Below, piece by piece: positions 34,557 to 44,496 of a stretch of 64,000 bases of DNA. The notes beneath the pieces were generated by a model, which saw only the letters and a program-made list of their open reading frames with translations, searched no databases and was not told where the DNA came from. This DNA is from Mucilaginibacter glaciei (lineage in GTDB: Bacteria; Bacteroidota; Bacteroidia; Sphingobacteriales; Sphingobacteriaceae): NCBI RefSeq assembly GCF_014773245.1, contig NZ_JACWMX010000006.1:248001-312000 (forward strand), written 5' to 3'. The position numbers were made by a program, and so were the translations under genes. The number at the start of each line of letters is the position of its first letter. Position 1 is the first letter of the stretch.

Positions 34557-35282
34557 TTACATGAACGCCTGCATCCCTTTTATCAGATCTCTAACAGTAT
34601 CATAACCACCGATAATTTGTTTGGCAGGGCTAAACTTGCTGCCAATGGTCAATAAGGTAATGCCCGCAAAAAGAGGAACGAATAACAGCCAATGAAAATG
34701 CCAGAATACTGGCACGATGATGATAGCAAGCAGGAAAAAAAGAAGAAAAACACTACCCGCTTTACTGATTCGATTATCCTCAAACTCAAATTTTGTTAAG
34801 GAACCAGGTGCCAACTTGCTTACTTCCTCTAAAATTATAGCACCGTGTTTATAAAAAAGTGGCGGGAATTTAGAGCTTGGACTGATATGTTGAATATCGA
34901 CACCGCGGTCTTTTAAGTTACTGATGAGTGTTTTGAAAATTGCAGCAGATATGCAAGGCTGCCCCATCATTACTATGGGCGATACGTTTTGCTTTGTTGC
35001 GTAGTCAGCTATATAACGGCAAAATCCCAGCAGCGAAGTTGTCTTTGTCGACAAGATCTCTTCCAACTCCTCTAAACATGTCGGAAGCTGAAATGTGTCA
35101 TGATAACACTTAGCTAAGCTTTTATAATTTACCAAATCGCAAGTCTCTTTCCACTCCTTAATAGTGGTCTGGAAGGTCAAATCTTCGCCCGGATAAACTT
35201 CTGGATCAAAAACCGCCTGACAATGATAAAAATCATTCAGTATCTGCAGAATTTCATCGGGGTTATATTTTGAATGCTCCAT
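34557..35282 (-). CDS. Two-TM protein inserted opposite the capsid gene (moron)
   Basis: The 241-residue protein has a soluble N-terminal part of about 165 residues with Cys-rich segments (YHCQAVFDPEVYPGEDLTFQ, LGFCRYIADYATKQNV) and two adjacent membrane helices at about 178-215 (VFLLFFLLAIIIVPVFWHFH, LLFVPLFAGITLLTIG). No family is recognised. It lies convergently between protease and capsid genes, unlike its neighbours in strand and composition. Superinfection exclusion or another lysogen trait is possible, but there is no direct evidence. Confidence 0.65.
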   Translation of the reverse strand: MEHSKYNPDEILQILNDFYHCQAVFDPEVYPGEDLTFQTTIKEWKETCDLVNYKSLAKCYHDTFQLPTCLEELEEILSTKTTSLLGFCRYIADYATKQNVSPIVMMGQPCISAAIFKTLISNLKDRGVDIQHISPSSKFPPLFYKHGAIILEEVSKLAPGSLTKFEFEDNRISKAGSVFLLFFLLAIIIVPVFWHFHWLLFVPLFAGITLLTIGSKFSPAKQIIGGYDTVRDLIKGMQAFM

Positions 35283-35390
35283 AGCTGTAACTAATACTCA
35301 AATATATAAAACATCGGATAACAAGTAACCTGCACTTAACCAATTCCTACTGCTTAATAAACCATCTAACTAAATCAACAAAAAAAAGAA

Positions 35391-36599
35391 ATGGCTCAAT
35401 TTACATTTACAAACAACACCTATGCCGGTGAAGCGCTGGCGGGTTTCATGGCAAGCACGCTGCTGGAGGCCGACTCCGTAAAGCGTGGACTGCTAACTGT
35501 TATTAACGACGTTAAAGCACGCAAGGTGATCCTTGATGTAGACGACGATGTGGTACTGCAAGACCCAAGCGGCCTGTTTACAGACCAGGGCACCACAGCC
35601 GCCCAACATGAAAGCTACCTTGACCCTGTAGTGTATGAATTCATGAAACAGGAACAATGGGACAAGCTGGTACAATCATGGGAAACCCAGCAGTTAAAGC
35701 CCGGTGCTTTCCAGGATTACGAAGGTGTAGTTGACCTGAGTGATTTTATGGTTCAACGCTACCTCACCAAGATACAGATTGCTAACGAGCGTTTGTACTG
35801 GCTGGGCAAAGGCGCTACTAAAGAGGCGGCTTTTACCGCTCCGTTCACCGGTTTATTGCCAACTATAGCCGCTGCAAGCGGCGTTTATAAAGTAGGTTTG
35901 GGTAGAGCGAATACGTCGATGGCAGCTTCAGCCATAAGCGGCACGGGGCAGGTAACCGTTAGCTCTACCTCTACACTCAAAGATGGCGATGTAGTAACTA
36001 TAACTGCCGTAACCGGTACCAGTAAAGATACAACAAACGGCGGCGCAGGTATCGATGTGCAGGGACAATCGTACTTTATCCAGGTAGCAAGTGCCACTAC
36101 CTTTAAACTAGTGCGTAATTACAACGAAGTAAACACCCGCAGGCCGGCTACGTTCAGCGGCTCTTCAACCGCTGCTACTGTAAGTTACATTAACAGCAGT
36201 AATGTGCTGGATGTGTTAACCGGAATTTACGCCCAGCTTGATCCTGCCGACCGCAGCCAGGAAGATTTTAACTTGCAGATCCCGCTTCACGTTGGCTATG
36301 CCTACGCACAGGCACAAGCTGATAAAGCAGTTAATGTATTAAACGCCTTTACTGATCCGAAGAAGATGGATTACCTGGGTGTGCCGCTACAACTCATGAA
36401 CCACTGGCAGGCCAATACCATTTTGGGCGCTCGTTCATCAAACCTTTTCCTGGGTGTTGATCTGCTGGGCGATGCTTCAGAACTATCTACCGTTTATATG
36501 AAGCCTTACACAAACGATAACGTAGTACGGATGAAAGCCCGCATGAAAGCCGCCGTAAACTACAAGTTTGCTAACGAGCTGTTTTACCTGAGCGCCTAA
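35391..36599 (+). CDS. Phage major capsid protein
   Basis: The 402-residue protein has an N-terminal segment (MAQFTFTNNTYAGEALAGFM) seen in Bacteroidota phage capsids, the strand-rich core VILDVDDDVVLQDPSGLF and the C-terminal YKFANELFYLSA. Residues about 185-260 (TGQVTVSSTSTLKDGDVVTI ... FKLVRNYNE) look like an inserted Ig-type domain. It follows the protease on the same strand after the moron, the normal order of head genes. The call rests on position, length and partial similarity. Confidence 0.75.
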   Translation: MAQFTFTNNTYAGEALAGFMASTLLEADSVKRGLLTVINDVKARKVILDVDDDVVLQDPSGLFTDQGTTAAQHESYLDPVVYEFMKQEQWDKLVQSWETQQLKPGAFQDYEGVVDLSDFMVQRYLTKIQIANERLYWLGKGATKEAAFTAPFTGLLPTIAAASGVYKVGLGRANTSMAASAISGTGQVTVSSTSTLKDGDVVTITAVTGTSKDTTNGGAGIDVQGQSYFIQVASATTFKLVRNYNEVNTRRPATFSGSSTAATVSYINSSNVLDVLTGIYAQLDPADRSQEDFNLQIPLHVGYAYAQAQADKAVNVLNAFTDPKKMDYLGVPLQLMNHWQANTILGARSSNLFLGVDLLGDASELSTVYMKPYTNDNVVRMKARMKAAVNYKFANELFYLSA

Positions 36600-36664
36600 G
36601 GGCAATTAGCGAGTTAGTGATTGAGTGAATTAACGATTAATCAACTCAATCACAACTCCTACAA

Positions 36665-36695
36665 TTCACCAAATCAATAATTCAATAATTAAATT
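36665..36695 (+). repeat. Degenerate CACTAAT leader repeat
   Basis: TTCACCAAATCAATAATTC repeats run to the start of the next gene; reverse-oriented copies (TTAGTGATTGAGTGAATT) lie at 36613-36632. Confidence 0.4.
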
Positions 36696-37280
36696 ATGTC
36701 AATTTACAATAAAATAAACGCGGGCTTTAGCCTGGGTACGGCCGGGCCCGTTACATCGGGCATCGAAGATGTGGTCTACATTTTTAATCAGGATGATATC
36801 ACCCTCACTTACGATGTGGCCAACCCATTGATCGTTACAGGTCTTACTGCGGTAAGCGCAGCTAAGGTTTACAAATTCGAGGGCACCAATAACAGCTTCA
36901 ATACCACGAGCAAGCTGGCCAAAACCCAGGTGGGCCCGCGTTATACCGAAGAGATAGACTTTAACATTGCCGGCCTCTCTGTTGATGTTAAGGCGCAATT
37001 GATGGCCATGGGCTACGGCCGTGTTAAGGCAATTACGGTAAACAATTACAAAGACAGCGACTCGGCAATCGAATTATTTGGCGCGGTAAACGGGTTGATC
37101 GTAACCGAAGCAGAACGTAATGCCGCAGACGAAACTTTGGATGGCGGGTACAAAATCAAGTTAACCAACCCTGATAAATTGAAAGAACCCTACCCGCCAC
37201 GTGCGGTTTCTATCGCACCACAAAGCGGCACAGCGACCTACGCGAGCACTATTGCCGCGCTGGAAGCATTGGTAGCGTAG
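36696..37280 (+). CDS. Phage tail tube protein (probable)
   Basis: The 194-residue protein is beta-rich (DVVYIFNQDDITLTYDVANP, TEEIDFNIAGLSVDVKAQLM) with a C-terminal LTNPDKLKEPYPPRAVSIAP typical of tube or major tail proteins. It lies just after the capsid. A head-decoration protein is the alternative. It is preceded by a repeat rather than an obvious promoter. Confidence 0.6.
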   Translation: MSIYNKINAGFSLGTAGPVTSGIEDVVYIFNQDDITLTYDVANPLIVTGLTAVSAAKVYKFEGTNNSFNTTSKLAKTQVGPRYTEEIDFNIAGLSVDVKAQLMAMGYGRVKAITVNNYKDSDSAIELFGAVNGLIVTEAERNAADETLDGGYKIKLTNPDKLKEPYPPRAVSIAPQSGTATYASTIAALEALVA

Positions 37281-37291
37281 TTCAAATTATT

Positions 37292-37362
37292 AGTCATTAG
37301 GTCATTGAGTCATTTTAAGATGGTTAATGAACCAATGACTGCGAAGCAATGACCTAATGACT
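37292..37362. repeat. Inverted repeat of GTCATTAGGTCATT type
   Basis: The arms AGTCATTAGGTCATT (37292) and AATGACCTAATGACT (37348-37362) pair perfectly. It occupies the gap between the tube gene and the next gene. Confidence 0.65.
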
Positions 37363-37367
37363 AAAAA

Positions 37368-37616
37368 ATGAAAAAATACAACTTAAAACCCGGCAAGCAT
37401 CAGTTCGCCCCGGGTTCGACAGCGGTGCATGTTAACGACAATTTAACAGATGAGGAAGCCAAATGGTATCTTAAGCAATACCCGCATATCGTATCACTAT
37501 TTGTTATTAGTACGGAAGGCGGGAAGTCCGAAAGTCAAGGAGACATAAAAAGCAGCAGGCCAAAAGTCAAACGAAAGCGAATCTCAAAACCAACCGCTAA
37601 CTCACTAAATCAATAA
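37368..37616 (+). CDS. Small phage protein, function unknown
   Basis: The 82-residue protein has a globular first part (YNLKPGKHQFAPGSTAVHVN, LTDEEAKWYLKQYPHIVSL) and a basic, disordered tail (KSSRPKVKRKRISKP). The basic tail could bind DNA. It lies between the tube and portal genes, where head-tail joining proteins often are. Confidence 0.55.
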   Translation: MKKYNLKPGKHQFAPGSTAVHVNDNLTDEEAKWYLKQYPHIVSLFVISTEGGKSESQGDIKSSRPKVKRKRISKPTANSLNQ

Positions 37617-37628
37617 TTCACTAATTAA
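37593..37628 (+). repeat. CACTAAT leader repeat before the portal gene
   Basis: AACTCACTAAATCAATAATT then CACTAATTAA reach the portal start; the first part overlaps the end of the preceding gene. Same family as at 21545. Confidence 0.45.
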
Positions 37629-38903
37629 ATGAAGACCTATTTACCACAAATAGAACGGCGTATATTGGTAAGGCCTAACCAAACCTTCGGCATCCTAAAT
37701 TACGATATGGATAACGCCTATCCTCAACGTATGCTGGAGCTGGTGGCACAATCGCCCACAGCCAAAGATTGCTGGAACAAGCGCACCAAATTTATTGGCG
37801 GTAATGGTTTTGAAGAAGCCGCTTTAGGTAAGCAGATCGTTAACGATAAAGGTTTAACCGTAGCCAAACTACTGAAAGCTATTGCCAAAGATAAAGCGCT
37901 GTTCAGTGGATTCGCTATTCATGTAAACTACAACGCCAACTTCAAGATAGCCTCGGTTAATTATGTAAAGTTTGAGGATGTGCGCATAGGCGATACCGAC
38001 AATACCGAAACCTCAGACAAGTTTGCCATCTACAGCGATTGGGGCCGCAAGACATGGAAAAACATCATGCGCAGCAAAATTACCTTTATGGATAAGTACA
38101 ATCCAAACGAGCTTGTGATCAAACAACAGGTAGAAGCCGCCGGTGGATGGGAGAAATATAAAGGGCAACTATTATATTTCAACCCGGAGATAAATGATTA
38201 TCCGTTAATTGAAGCCGATTCGGTTTGGGAAGATTTTGAAACTGAGGCTGGTATAAAGATCTTTAATAACCGTGAGGTGACTACAGGCTTTCTTCCATCA
38301 ACCATGTTGTTTATGCAATCGCGCCGCAAAGAGGCCGACAATAGCTCAAATATTGCCCATGGTGTAGACGCACCGTCGCAGTTAGAGAAAGACCTGGGCA
38401 TTTTCCAAGGGGCCAAAAGCGCTCAAAAAATAATAGTGATAGAGTATGAGGACGAAAGTGCTAAACCGGAGTTTCAGCCATATGCTATTCAGAACAACGA
38501 TAAGCTTTTCGAAAGTACAGAACGGTCCGTTGAAGCGAGGATCATTAAGGGATTCTCTGTACCCAAAGAATTGATCAACGCCGAAAAAACATCCGGTTTA
38601 AGCAATGGCAGTGAGAAAAAGCAGGCGATATCCGAATTAAACGATAATACCGCCCCCGACAGGGTGGAGCTTAGCGAAGCACTGGCAGGTTTATTCTGTC
38701 ACTACCATACCGATATCAATCAAACCGGCAATTGGTCTATCACCCCCATCCCCGCAAATATTGCTGATGAGGTAGCGGGGATAAAAGCGGGGGCAGCAAT
38801 TAATCAATTGCTGCAATCAACCCTCCCGACCCCCAATAAAATTGCCGCATTGGTTTACGCTTACGGCTTTAAACAGGCCGAGGCAGAAGCAATGTGTGCC
38901 TAA
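37629..38903 (+). CDS. Phage portal protein (probable)
   Basis: The 424-residue protein has the portal-type start LPQIERRILVRPNQTFGILN and the segment SPTAKDCWNKRTKFIGGNGF (about 44). A stem-crown-like central part follows (YFNPEINDYPLIEADSVWED, MLFMQSRRKEADNSS), then a conserved VEARIIKGFSVPKELINAEKT region. The portal forms the DNA entry vertex. Here it lies downstream of capsid and tube genes rather than next to the terminase, which is unusual. Confidence 0.7.
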   Translation: MKTYLPQIERRILVRPNQTFGILNYDMDNAYPQRMLELVAQSPTAKDCWNKRTKFIGGNGFEEAALGKQIVNDKGLTVAKLLKAIAKDKALFSGFAIHVNYNANFKIASVNYVKFEDVRIGDTDNTETSDKFAIYSDWGRKTWKNIMRSKITFMDKYNPNELVIKQQVEAAGGWEKYKGQLLYFNPEINDYPLIEADSVWEDFETEAGIKIFNNREVTTGFLPSTMLFMQSRRKEADNSSNIAHGVDAPSQLEKDLGIFQGAKSAQKIIVIEYEDESAKPEFQPYAIQNNDKLFESTERSVEARIIKGFSVPKELINAEKTSGLSNGSEKKQAISELNDNTAPDRVELSEALAGLFCHYHTDINQTGNWSITPIPANIADEVAGIKAGAAINQLLQSTLPTPNKIAALVYAYGFKQAEAEAMCA

Positions 38904-38995
38904 ACACGCCAGCCGGCGATAAAAACATCTAAACAAAAAAACATGAAGAAATTAAAAATTTCTCCGCCGGCTGGCGGAGGTTGGAGGGCATCGCT

Positions 38996-39610
38996 ATGTT
39001 AAATTTAATAACCCTGGCCACCCTGCAACGCTACGAAGATATTGCTGCTAACGTAAAGCCAGAACGGATAAAAGTATTCATTCAAAAAGCGCAAGAGTTG
39101 GATTTAAAGCCGTTTTTAGGCTACATTTTGTTTTACGACCTGATCAAACAGCTTGATATCGATGGTACTTTAAAAGATGACGCCCCCCAGCACTATAAAG
39201 ATTTGCTAAACGGCAGCGAATACCTGGACGAGCAAGGGCATATTGTATTACACCAGGGCTTGTTACCGGTGCTATCCTATTTTGCATTCGCCCGGTTTAT
39301 TGAAGCTGATGCTGTGCATTATACAGCTACCGGCCCCGTAACCAAACGCTATGACAATGCCGATGCTGTACCGATGAAAGACATTGTAAAGCTGGTGCAA
39401 CAACAGCGAAGCACAGCTAACGCCTATGCAAACGAGGTAGAGCGGTTTCTGCTGGACCATCATGAACAATTCCCGGTATGGCATTACAATCGCAGAAACA
39501 AAAGCGCCAGGCAAGCAGGGCCGCGTATCCGCAGTGTTGATATTTCAGATCTCAACTACCCAGCAGACAATTTTGATCTTAACCAATTTCTAACTGATTA
39601 TTTAATCTAA
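38996..39610 (+). CDS. DUF6712-like phage protein
   Basis: I prefer ATG 38996 (MLNLITLATLQRYEDIAANV); TTG 38981 is also open. The 204-residue protein begins with a helical bundle (ERIKVFIQKAQELDLKPFLG) as in the DUF6712 family of Bacteroidota phage proteins, which are thought to act at the head-tail connector. Its stop overlaps the next start by one base (TAATG). Confidence 0.65.
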   Translation: MLNLITLATLQRYEDIAANVKPERIKVFIQKAQELDLKPFLGYILFYDLIKQLDIDGTLKDDAPQHYKDLLNGSEYLDEQGHIVLHQGLLPVLSYFAFARFIEADAVHYTATGPVTKRYDNADAVPMKDIVKLVQQQRSTANAYANEVERFLLDHHEQFPVWHYNRRNKSARQAGPRIRSVDISDLNYPADNFDLNQFLTDYLI

Positions 39611-40518
39611 TGGCCACAGATAAAAAAATAAGCGAATTACCTGTATCATCCGGTTTAAACGCTAACGATATATCTGTTCTGGTAAATAACGGTGTCGATT
39701 ACCAGTTTTCCATCAGCCTGCTGCTACAATACTTAACAAGTAACTTAACATCGGGCGCGGCTATTACTTTCGGGGCGATATTACCACAAAACAACACCGG
39801 TAAAAATGGTGATGTATTCCTTAAAACAAGTACCGGTCAGTTCGCTCAAAAAACATCCGGGATATGGACAGTGGTCTACACGCTACCGCAGACGGGTTCC
39901 GGTGACGGCACATTGCTTTTTGGATTAGGGCCTCCCTTAATAGCGACAGGCAAAAATGCAGATAGTTACATCGATACGCTTGAGGGGATTTTCTACCTAA
40001 AAAGTAGCGGAAGCTGGACACAGGTTTTTTCGATGCAAACCGGCCCTCAAGGCCCAATGGGTTTAAAAGGCGATACTGGCCTGCCAGGGATAAACGGCAA
40101 AACAATTTTAAGTGGTCTCCTAAACCCATCAAACGAGTTAGGACTAAATGGAGATTTTTATATCAATACTAATACCTATACCTTTTTTGGGCCTAAAATA
40201 GCGGATTCTTGGGGTAATGGAATAAGTATGTTTTTTACACCTTCCGAACCTTATGTTTTTGAATTTACCGCAAGCTCAGCCAATCCAATAGTAATAAATA
40301 ACTGGCAATCTGTTTTTTTTCAAAATTATGGCAATGGGGAATTCCTGGTGCAGATTTCAGACGAAGATGGTAACCTTCAGGATCGACCGGATATATCTGC
40401 TAAACGATTTGTGAATAGAGCTTCGGGAATACCAATCCAAACAGCAATCAGTTTTGACTTTCCCGAGTATCCTGATGGGCAGATAATTATAAAATACTCA
40501 AACCTCACTTTAATATGA
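39610..40518 (+). CDS. Phage tail-fibre accessory protein with collagen-like segment
   Basis: The 302-residue protein starts MATDKKISELPVSSGLNAND, a common fibre N-terminus. A short collagen-like run (GPQGPMGLKGDTGLPGING, about 145-163) separates two beta-rich halves. The C-terminus (YPDGQIIIKYSNLTLI) is compact. It overlaps the long fibre gene by four bases (ATGA), so the two are cotranslated. Confidence 0.7.
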   Translation: MATDKKISELPVSSGLNANDISVLVNNGVDYQFSISLLLQYLTSNLTSGAAITFGAILPQNNTGKNGDVFLKTSTGQFAQKTSGIWTVVYTLPQTGSGDGTLLFGLGPPLIATGKNADSYIDTLEGIFYLKSSGSWTQVFSMQTGPQGPMGLKGDTGLPGINGKTILSGLLNPSNELGLNGDFYINTNTYTFFGPKIADSWGNGISMFFTPSEPYVFEFTASSANPIVINNWQSVFFQNYGNGEFLVQISDEDGNLQDRPDISAKRFVNRASGIPIQTAISFDFPEYPDGQIIIKYSNLTLI

Positions 40519-43500
40519 AAAAGCTTTTATACACATTAATACTTATGCTTTATGCCGTGGGCTTACGGGCACAAGATATCCCACCGAATGCGCCTACAGC
40601 AATTAGTCCAAATTTTACCTGGTATAAAAAGATCACGGCAGGCGATACTTCTTTCTTCGCCTACAGCAATGGAAACTGGGTAAACTTTGCACGAAGAAAC
40701 TGGGTGAAGAAATACGTAGATAGTATTTCAGCAAATAAAGCTAATTTATTAGGGGGGAACTCTTTCACCGGGCTCAATATTTTTCAGGACCTAGGCGCAA
40801 GAACAATAGGTTTATCGTCGTACGGAGGCTCATTAATACCGGGAGATATAAGCGCGGGAAACTTAAAGGTCAGTTCTTTTAATAACGGGCCGTTTTTAGG
40901 GTTGACTACTTACAGAAACTCAACAGCAAAATTCCGCGCCGGTGAAGTAGCGGGCGGCGGGTCATACGTTATTCAAAAAAACATAGGCTTTGGCAGTGAA
41001 AATTGGGTTAACGTGTTTAAAACTGATAGCACAGCAGTAACGGCATCTAATGGTTTGATGCAGGTGGGTAGTGATATACAATTGGGTGGCAATTTAACAC
41101 AAAATACAACTATTGAAGCATTAAATAAAGTGTTCACAATATCGGGGGGAAATGCAAGAGGAAATTTTATATTTCAAGCAAGGGCCCCGGCGGGAAACGC
41201 GGGTGACCCTGACGAATTGCCGCTCATTGACTTAGGAGTAAATACAAGCACATCAATTTCAGGACTTAGCGTTTTTCCTTCCGCAACTAGTATTTACACA
41301 ATAAGCCCAACTACGGGGCAACAAAGTGGCATTAGTTCAGATTTATCTATTGTAGACCAATTAAATAGTAAAGGTTTACACTACACCGATAATTACAGAT
41401 CAAACTTCACTGATTTATCTTTAGTAGATAAAGGCTATGTTGATAGTTTAAATATGGCCTATGCTAAATTGAGTGGGGGTAATACATTTGACGGCTTACA
41501 AATATTTAATAATGGTTTCAATACCCCATTTAATAGCTATTCAACGTTTCTGGGGCAGGCTCAATTTAATGATTTTGCGTTTTTTGAGAAAAATCTTCAA
41601 TTACAACAGCAATCAGCAATTAGGTTTTCTTCTATTTATACCGCCGGTCGTGATGCTTATATATCGCATACAGACGATGGTATAAACCCCGTTGCTTTGC
41701 GTTTTTCAGTTGGAAGTTCGGCTTACTCTACCCCTAATAAAGTTGGTGCTTTTACGCTAGCAACAACAGATGATTTTATTTCGCTTGTTCCATATAGTGG
41801 TGCTACAAATAACTTAAATCTTGGAGGGAATGCTTTAGTTTTAGGAAGTAGTACGCAAGTTGGAAGCAATCCATCAACTCCGTGGGGGGGACAAATTGCA
41901 CCTGGCTCAGTATCAATGAATATCACTACTTACGGTCGTAATGGACTTAAGATTGCCGGAGCAATTACGGGTAACGAAATTGCATCGTTTAATGACCTTA
42001 ATGGGAATGCGGACAATCCTGGTATTATCTTTAGGGTTCCTACTCATTTATTAAGTAACTTTTTAATAGATGGGAATACTTCTCTAAACGGTAACGTGAA
42101 TTTTACAAATGGGCCAACAGTTCATTTTGATAACCCAGCTTACGTTGGCAAGATACTATCTGTAGATGGCTCTGGATATTTACAGGCGGCAAGCGATGAG
42201 GACTACGCAAAGGTAAACGCAGATAATGGTTTCAATGGAACCCAGAAAATAACCGGAAATAATGGCACAGCGATTAATGTTATAACTGGAGCGACTAATC
42301 TTAAACAAACTGGAGTTGACGGTTATTTTTTAGCGAGCGGTGGTGGTAATTTCGACGTAAATAAAACAGGTGCTAATATTAATCTTACTGGAACTGTTAA
42401 TTTAAACGGCGAGATGCGCCTTTCAGGGGGCGACTTTAATATAGACGGAAGAAATATTTATACAAACGGTAGTATCTTTATAAATAGCTCACCTGTTTAT
42501 AGTTTAGCGTCTAATGATGCGCGTTATCAATCAGCGGGAAGTTATTTATTAACTACAGGCGGTACACTTACAGGAGACTTAATACTACCTTCAATCACCC
42601 CAACCAATGCTTTATCAGCAGCTCCTAAAGGCTATATTGATAATTTGTTAACCGGCATTACCTGGAAGAACGCTGTGCGCGTAAAAACTACCGGAAATAT
42701 AACGCTATCGGGTACACAGACAGTTGATGGTATAGCCTTAGTTGCAGGTAACCGGGTATTGGTAGGAAGCCAGACAGCGCCGGCCCAAAACGGTATTTAC
42801 CTGGTAGCTACCGGTGCATGGACGCGTGTTTCGGATGCTGATGAAAGCGCGGAGTTAGAGCAGGCCACCGTACTCGTTACTGTTGGCACGGCCAACAAAA
42901 ACACGCAATGGACTTACATCGGCAGATCAGCGCCAGTAATCGGCACCGACCCGATTTATTTTGGACAGATTAGCGGGGCAGGTACCTATACAAACGGTAG
43001 CTTTTTGAGCTTATCGGGTAATGTGTTTGATGCTAATCTCACAGCCTTTGATGGCCGTTACGAAATATTGTCTAACAAAAAGACTACGCTTACTAACTCC
43101 TCAACGGATTACCCATCTACAAGCGCGGTAACATCTGCACTAACCGGATATGTGCCCACGGCCCGGACAGTGGCAGGCTTCCCTTTAACATCGAACGTTA
43201 CCTTAGCCGCGCATACAATGGGTTATGGGTTTTTAGGTGGTAATTACACCGGAGCAACTGCAATAAATACGGCGATAGATACAGCGGGAGCCGTTGTGAG
43301 CAGGCTCAATTTAGCTTCGCAAATGCCGTTGAAATTATCTAAAACTGACACCACTGCCATGCTCGGCACCATCGTTCATAAAGCCATTGATGAAACTATT
43401 ACCGGTACAAAAACGCTAACTAAAACATTGAAGGGCATATCGTTCGAGAATTCATCAAATGCTAACTTCTCATCAGTTTCAACGACAGCAACCGGGACGG

Positions 43501-44468
43501 TTATATCCAGAAATGTTGCAGATGGTAATATTCCTTTGATTGTAAATAACGTATCGGGCAGTTCATTTATCCAACAGTGGCAGCAAAACGGAACAGGCGT
43601 TGCGGGCATCAATACTAATGGCACTTTTTATCTTAATGGGTTTTCCAATACGGCTACAACCAATAATGCGTATTTGATCTTACCAACTACAGGAGCTGTT
43701 ATATCAAGAAATCAGGCCGATGCCAATCCTGCATTAATAGTAAATCTGTCAAATGCAGGCGCAACTGGTAATATACAACAATGGCAATCATCGGCTGGTG
43801 CTGTTGCCGTACTGAATAATGTAGGTAGTTTTTCTACAACTGGACGTATTAATATCGGTTCAACTGCGAGTCCACAAGCTTTATTCCAGATGTCAAATAC
43901 AGCTTATTCAAGTGGTAGTGCTTTTAGCACATTGGGTTTGGCAAGTAGACAAGATAATATCACTTTAAATAGTTTTGCAGCTACCACTACTTCTGCGTTT
44001 GCCGCAGTAAACAGCTTGGGAATAGCTACGCTGACTGCTAATAATAACCAAACGATAGGCACTACAGCAACTTTATACATAGCTGGCGCACCTGTTTTAT
44101 CAAATGCTGCTGGTGGTACATTAACCACAACCAACGGCGCTTACGCACTGTGGGTAAATGGCGGGAATGCGTATTTCGGCAGTTCCATGATCAGCAATGG
44201 CCCTATTCTACAGAATGTTGCTAATGCTTACACATCGGGCAGCTATAGCACATTGGTAAGGAATGCGTCCGGCAGGTATGAAACGATCGACCTCACGGCC
44301 TTTAATTCAACTACCACCGCCTTAAGTTCTGCAAATCTAAACAGCACATACCCATCGGCCGCGCTGGGTTTCCGGGTAATCTGCGGAAATATCACAGCTG
44401 GGGGTATGGTGTATCTCAAGTACGCGGCAAGTACCTGGTTGGCTATAGCAGCTCCTGTTCAGCCATAA
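40515..44468 (+). CDS. Long phage tail fibre, with a predicted signal peptide
   Basis: The 1317-residue protein is a repetitive fibre: LLGGNSFTGLNIFQDLG and KLSGGNTFDGLQIFNNG are internal repeat starts. A conserved fibre segment reads GITWKNAVRVKTTGNITLSG then ALVAGNRVLVGSQTAPAQNG (about 712-760). The last 400 residues are low-complexity Ser/Thr/Asn beta-helix. Unlike typical fibres, it begins with a canonical signal peptide (MKKLLYTLILMLYAVGLRAQ), which suggests it may be exported. The signal could be a false positive but looks standard. Confidence 0.75.
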   Translation: MKKLLYTLILMLYAVGLRAQDIPPNAPTAISPNFTWYKKITAGDTSFFAYSNGNWVNFARRNWVKKYVDSISANKANLLGGNSFTGLNIFQDLGARTIGLSSYGGSLIPGDISAGNLKVSSFNNGPFLGLTTYRNSTAKFRAGEVAGGGSYVIQKNIGFGSENWVNVFKTDSTAVTASNGLMQVGSDIQLGGNLTQNTTIEALNKVFTISGGNARGNFIFQARAPAGNAGDPDELPLIDLGVNTSTSISGLSVFPSATSIYTISPTTGQQSGISSDLSIVDQLNSKGLHYTDNYRSNFTDLSLVDKGYVDSLNMAYAKLSGGNTFDGLQIFNNGFNTPFNSYSTFLGQAQFNDFAFFEKNLQLQQQSAIRFSSIYTAGRDAYISHTDDGINPVALRFSVGSSAYSTPNKVGAFTLATTDDFISLVPYSGATNNLNLGGNALVLGSSTQVGSNPSTPWGGQIAPGSVSMNITTYGRNGLKIAGAITGNEIASFNDLNGNADNPGIIFRVPTHLLSNFLIDGNTSLNGNVNFTNGPTVHFDNPAYVGKILSVDGSGYLQAASDEDYAKVNADNGFNGTQKITGNNGTAINVITGATNLKQTGVDGYFLASGGGNFDVNKTGANINLTGTVNLNGEMRLSGGDFNIDGRNIYTNGSIFINSSPVYSLASNDARYQSAGSYLLTTGGTLTGDLILPSITPTNALSAAPKGYIDNLLTGITWKNAVRVKTTGNITLSGTQTVDGIALVAGNRVLVGSQTAPAQNGIYLVATGAWTRVSDADESAELEQATVLVTVGTANKNTQWTYIGRSAPVIGTDPIYFGQISGAGTYTNGSFLSLSGNVFDANLTAFDGRYEILSNKKTTLTNSSTDYPSTSAVTSALTGYVPTARTVAGFPLTSNVTLAAHTMGYGFLGGNYTGATAINTAIDTAGAVVSRLNLASQMPLKLSKTDTTAMLGTIVHKAIDETITGTKTLTKTLKGISFENSSNANFSSVSTTATGTVISRNVADGNIPLIVNNVSGSSFIQQWQQNGTGVAGINTNGTFYLNGFSNTATTNNAYLILPTTGAVISRNQADANPALIVNLSNAGATGNIQQWQSSAGAVAVLNNVGSFSTTGRINIGSTASPQALFQMSNTAYSSGSAFSTLGLASRQDNITLNSFAATTTSAFAAVNSLGIATLTANNNQTIGTTATLYIAGAPVLSNAAGGTLTTTNGAYALWVNGGNAYFGSSMISNGPILQNVANAYTSGSYSTLVRNASGRYETIDLTAFNSTTTALSSANLNSTYPSAALGFRVICGNITAGGMVYLKYAASTWLAIAAPVQP

Positions 44469-44496
44469 ATAATCTTTAAACTTTAATTATACAATC

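Noticed and set aside
38943..39002. 19-codon frame before the DUF6712-like gene
   Set aside because: It lies over a GC-rich inverted repeat and overlaps the next start; no evidence of a leader function.
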